Source: Rotaria macrura
Taxonomy: Eukaryota > Rotifera > Eurotatoria > Philodinida > Philodinidae
Assembly: GCA_900239685.1 (NCBI GenBank)
Contig: OENT01000907.1
Coordinates: 1 to 64,000 of the forward strand
Reading direction: 5' to 3'
DNA length: 64,000 nt
The position numbers were made by a program, and so were the translations under genes. The number at the start of each line of letters is the position of its first letter. Positions within the stretch are counted from its first letter, which is position 1. Positions 60,025-64,000 of the stretch are shown here, piece by piece. Under the pieces are notes generated by a model, which saw only the letters and a list, made by a program, of their open reading frames with translations, searched no databases and had not been told where the DNA came from.

Positions 60025-63000
60025 ATGTCATCACATATTGGTAAAAGAAATATTGCATAATTTCAATAGAATTGATATATCTTGTTTTTTGTCATATCGA
60101 GGTGTTTCATGTGATTCATGTTCAAGAACTAATTTTCCTGGTCGACGATATAAATGTTTACAATGTGATAATTATGATCTTTGCGGCTTATGCTATGATA
60201 TGAATGCTGAAAGTGAAAATCATTGTCATACTCATCCAATGCAATGCATATTAACGAAAGCAGCATACGGTTTTGAACGTTTATAATTTTATTTAATAAA
60301 AAGTTTGTTTCATGAATTTTAGAACTATTCTATGCTGGTGAATTAATATCCTATCGAGAAATAGTTTCATTGACATGTCCATATTGTGGTTCATCGGGCT
60401 TTATTTCACATACACTTTTATTGCATTGTTTAGAAAAACATTCACTTATGTTGTCAGAAACGAAGACAAATCAACTAGTCGTGCGTAAATGAATAAATGT
60501 TTGACTTAGAAATTTAATTGATCTATCTAATAGATGTGTCCTATATGTGTTGTTAATCCATTAGAAGGTTATCAATCACGTTTCGTTTCATTAGCTGATC
60601 ATATAGCAAGAGAACATGATGATGGAACTTTATCGACAAATCAAATGGGACGTTTTGAAAATAAATTAGTAAATGATTTATTGAAATTGATAAATAGATG
60701 TTTTTCGTTTTTAAAGGAAGATATGGATGAAAATGAAGACGAAGATGAAGGATTACCTCTGTACATACTTGCAGAAAGACTATTTATAAAAGAAGAAAAT
60801 CGTCGACAAGAAGCAGCTCGCCAAAGACTAACGCAGACAGTTGTTCGAAATGATTCTAATGGCTCCATGTTAAATAGAAATATATCATCCCAACGGCATG
60901 CTCTTTCGAGACACTCGACAATGAGAAGTTGTCGAGGTAGTCTGAGAGGTAAGCTTTTAATTTTCAAAGTTTAATAACAATGAAATATGAATGTTAAACT
61001 TCGGAATACTTTGCTTATACCTTGTTTTCTTCGTAAATGAAAAAAGTCTAAGTAATTTCTTTCCCGTATATTTCTCTAGGAAAATTTACGAGATAATGTT
61101 TCAGTGAATGATTGCATCAAACTGCATAGACTATACAAAAAAAGTGTCTAATTTAGTGACTTGTCGAATTTTATTCTCTTGAGATTCTCAAACAACAAGA
61201 TATGCAGTCTGTAATCGTGAAAATCCTGGAAATCGTTACATAAGAAAGGCAAAATAATACTTTCTAAGCTCAAATATCTATCAGTTTAATTATGAAATGA
61301 TGTCTCTACGAAATAAATTGTTTCATAGATATCTGTTTTGTAACGATCAATTACCTATGAATACAGACAACTCTTGTAATATAATAATGACTGCAGTCTT
61401 ACTCTACAAAGAAGAGCAATATGTCTCTTAGATTTGACATCACTCTATAAATAGTTTGAAAAACTTGACTGAGAAAATTGAAATTTATCATTGAGTCGAT
61501 TTCCAAAAACGTTTAGACTAAACGGACTATTCTCTTGTAGTATATAATCAAGAGTGCTGATAAAATAAATGAAAAACATAAATCTGAACATTCATTTTGA
61601 TTATTTGAACAAAATTATTTAAAGTCTTTTTAAGAAGTGTGTGTTTTGTAGTTACCTTGAATAACGTGCTAGATATCGATTTATCTTTGACTGATCAATT
61701 AAAAAACGCTTAGTATCATCTCATATATCGGAAAGTCATAATGACTAGCGTTTGGAATAACTAGTGAGTATCGCATGATATCTATACTTTCCTGTGTCAC
61801 ATGCTTGATCATGTGTGGATTAGTATGAGGTCGAGAACTGTCATGAAGTAATTTTATATTTTTTGCACTTGATAACTTTCTTTATTTCAAAATTTCATTG
61901 ACGCCAACCTTGAACCAATAGTAATACTCAGTCTATCAGTGATAAAGCTGTGTCTTATCATTTGTTTGAATATATACATAATCTTCATGACAAATTATGA
62001 AATTCGATCTCGGTCTAACTCGTTCTTAAATCTATTCGTCATTGAAGTAAGATAAGGTCTAAACATGATATTCTTGATTTCATTCAATTAAAAGTTGGAT
62101 TTCTTCTTTTGGTAACGTACATCAATTAATCAATCAAATAATGAATAATCTATTTAGGTCATTTGAATAATTATCCTTATGGAACAGTATCACGTTCAAC
62201 AACTGGTTCACTGCGTACACCGTTTAATACTACCATAGAAAGTACAATACCATGCGATTCATATGCAGCTATACTGTTTTCTCAGGATCCTCTGTTTGGT
62301 AAAAACATAAAGGTTAAAACTAAAGAGATACATTTCCTGTGTGTTTTTTTTTCAATCTAGATTTCGATTCTCCGTTGTCGGATTCAGCCAATTCACCATT
62401 TTTTCTTACACCATCTCTTTCAACGCATGTTCCTTCACATGAAACTACAAATAACGAACGAATAATACAAAAAAAGTATAGTCACAGTTTTTTAAATATC
62501 ACATGTGAAGGATAGATGCAACAAAAAATTAGAATGTGCATAAGCATTTATTTGATCCATGTTATTTCTAATCGAATCCATTGAATACTCAATGTCGATT
62601 AGAAATTGTTTCAATCATTGATACATTCGTTCTTGATAAGATAGATTTCGTTTTAACACTTAATTTTTTATACTTATCTAGACATATAATAGGATCCAAT
62701 ATTGATTGAAAGTAATCTTGATATTATTTTGACTTAACACACATAGCTGAGTGCATGCATGTTTTGAAAATGAGTATTTAAATCCACTTCCAATATTACG
62801 ATTTTTTTAAAAAGAAAAGGGATTATGATCGAAGCTAGAATTCAATATATTTACGTGGTAATTTATGCCAAAATTTAAAAAATATGCAAAATTAGAAGGT
62901 GGCTAATTTAGAAAAACAATTTTTTCTATTCTATCATTGTTGCTACTCTAGTTTCGTGTGACTATAACTGTCGTCAAGAAAAAGTATTGCATTGATGGAT

Positions 63001-64000
63001 ACTTTCGTGAAGGGCCTATCTCAGCTTTTAGGACCGGTACATAGTATAAGAAATTTCAATAGTTAGTATAGAAGTTTCATAGTTTTCTTCTATGCGTGAG
63101 TTTTCAGAAAAAGAGAGGTTTCTATAAATTAAATATCATTATTCACTGTTGTATCTGTTGGTATGATATTGATCAGATTCTTATGTCTCTCATTTTCTTA
63201 TCTGAGAAAAAAAAACTTGATGATAGAAAGCATCAGCCATGATTCTAATTGATTTTATTCTAATGAAGTTGTTAATAATGTATCTTGTTGAGTTATGATT
63301 TATTTAAAAAGAGAAACTGTTCAGATTTCCTAGTCTGTAGACAAGTTCAAATTACCTAGAAAAGGCAAAACTAATAATTTAGCTGGTAATTTCTAGAAAA
63401 TTCGTTAAAATATGGATGAACACATACAAAGCTGTAAGAATATAGTAGTTTCATATTAGATATTCATGGAAAATTGCTTTCATATTAATATTGATACATT
63501 GATTTACAAGTCTATACGAATATGAAACCATACCTTGAAACATGTAAATGACTGAGTTATATTGAAAATACGAACTTAAAATTTGAATAGAATGTTTTAT
63601 ATAGGTTTATTTGATTTCATCAGTTTCGAAGAAGATTGATTTTGAATAAATTCACACCAAGAAGCATGCTTCAAGAAGTTATCATTTATTGTTTGAGTGA
63701 TTTAGTTTACATACACATAGATCATGTCGCATTTAACTACTTGAGAATAAATGTTAAATTTTTCGAATACTCAGCATATATTGATTGTCTATCTATCTTA
63801 GATCATATTTATCGAATATCAAACAAAAACGTTTCAATCCTATTCAACAACAATCAACACAATCGGTAGTATTGAGCGAACCGTCTCTTGCCAATTATCA
63901 ATTATGGCAACAAGATATTTCTTCTTCATTTAATGACACGAATTTTTTACCTAATGCTTTTATAACAACAACTGAAAATAACAAAATAAATGCGAACATG
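60025..64000 (+). CDS. KCMF1: KCMF1-like ZZ-finger E3 ubiquitin ligase (3' end outside window)
   Basis: Seven exons are in the window: 60025-60040, 60102-60269, 60323-60480, 60534-60948, 62158-62298, 62361-62475 and 63802 to the edge, 404 codons with all phases matching. The 16-nt first exon gives MSSHIG and joins VSCDSC, matching the KCMF1 start MSRHEGVSCD; this decides the start over an in-frame ATG at 59996 that would read through the intron. A ZZ finger follows (CDSC, CLQC, CGLC, HTHPMQCIL), then LTCPYCGSSGF with a C2H2-like second half, then MCPICVV with ADHIAREH. An acidic stretch (DENEDEDEG) and a Ser/Thr-rich tail come after. KCMF1 is an E3 ligase associated with UBR4 in protein quality control and lysosomal turnover. 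Introns 4 and 6 are 1.2 and 1.3 kb, much longer than the others. The last exon starts less certainly than the rest. Confidence 0.85.
60949..62157 (+). other. Long intron 4 of the KCMF1-like gene
   Basis: Donor GTAAGC, acceptor TATTTAG, 1209 bp. AT-rich with no nested gene or transposon end recognised, although a transposon-derived origin would fit its size in a genome of ~55-bp introns. Confidence 0.6.
62476..63801 (+). other. Long intron 6 of the KCMF1-like gene
   Basis: Donor GTATAG, acceptor ATCTTAG, 1326 bp. The downstream exon is chosen because it keeps phase 2 and opens a long Gln/Ser/Asn-rich frame to the window edge. No nested feature was recognised. Confidence 0.5.

Noticed and set aside
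59996-60286. Start of the KCMF1-like protein at the ATG at 59996
   Set aside because: That frame reads through a consensus intron; splicing from the ATG at 60025 gives the family's conserved N-terminus.
1-64000. CRISPR arrays, bacterial operons or a prophage
   Set aside because: Spliced animal-type genes and AT-rich intergenic DNA; tandem repeats lack the spacer pattern of CRISPR.

Overview
The window is AT-rich, gene-poor eukaryotic DNA. Its four intact-looking protein genes are split by GT-AG introns, most of them 45 to 60 bp. The gene set is a TRAF-like RING/MATH protein, a TENT5 (FAM46) nucleotidyltransferase, a KCMF1-type ZZ-finger protein, an SDR protein and a small 3CxxC zinc-finger protein (five counting the last, which is partial for none but KCMF1 at the window edge). 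Together with the tiny introns and dense small transposons this points to an invertebrate animal. A bdelloid rotifer is my best guess, by inference and not proven from sequence alone.

Layout. 0-2.4 kb: degenerate tandem repeats and a decayed Mutator-like element whose FLYWCH/MULE transposase lies between long GC-patterned inverted repeats. 3.3-3.9 kb: 3CxxC zinc-finger gene. 4-13 kb: an island of non-autonomous DNA transposons, including a hAT-type element with a perfect 8-bp target duplication, a perfect 555-bp palindrome flanked by TA, a TA-flanked palindromic MITE and a nested foldback. 13.2-18.3 kb (minus): TRAF-like gene whose first intron carries a 3.3-kb element with 721-bp inverted repeats. 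18.7-32.7 kb: further foldback and MITE-like repeats, among them two inverted copies of an element carrying 21-bp tandem units, one lying between the arms of a larger foldback. 33.2-34.4 kb (minus): eight-exon SDR gene. 36.7-40.1 kb: a head-to-tail array of six units that share a 3' tail but carry different 5' heads. 41-45 kb: more inverted repeats and a second, apparently identical 555-bp palindrome. 45-54.6 kb: AT-rich DNA with no gene I can support. 54.6-56.5 kb (plus): TENT5 gene. 60.0 kb to the right edge (plus): KCMF1-like gene, running out of the window.

The host genes are not an operon and have no evident shared pathway. TRAF-like and KCMF1-like proteins both belong to ubiquitin signalling and TENT5 to mRNA tail extension. 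The main unusual content is repetitive: the twin palindromes with one undetermined base at their exact centre, and the modular six-unit array.
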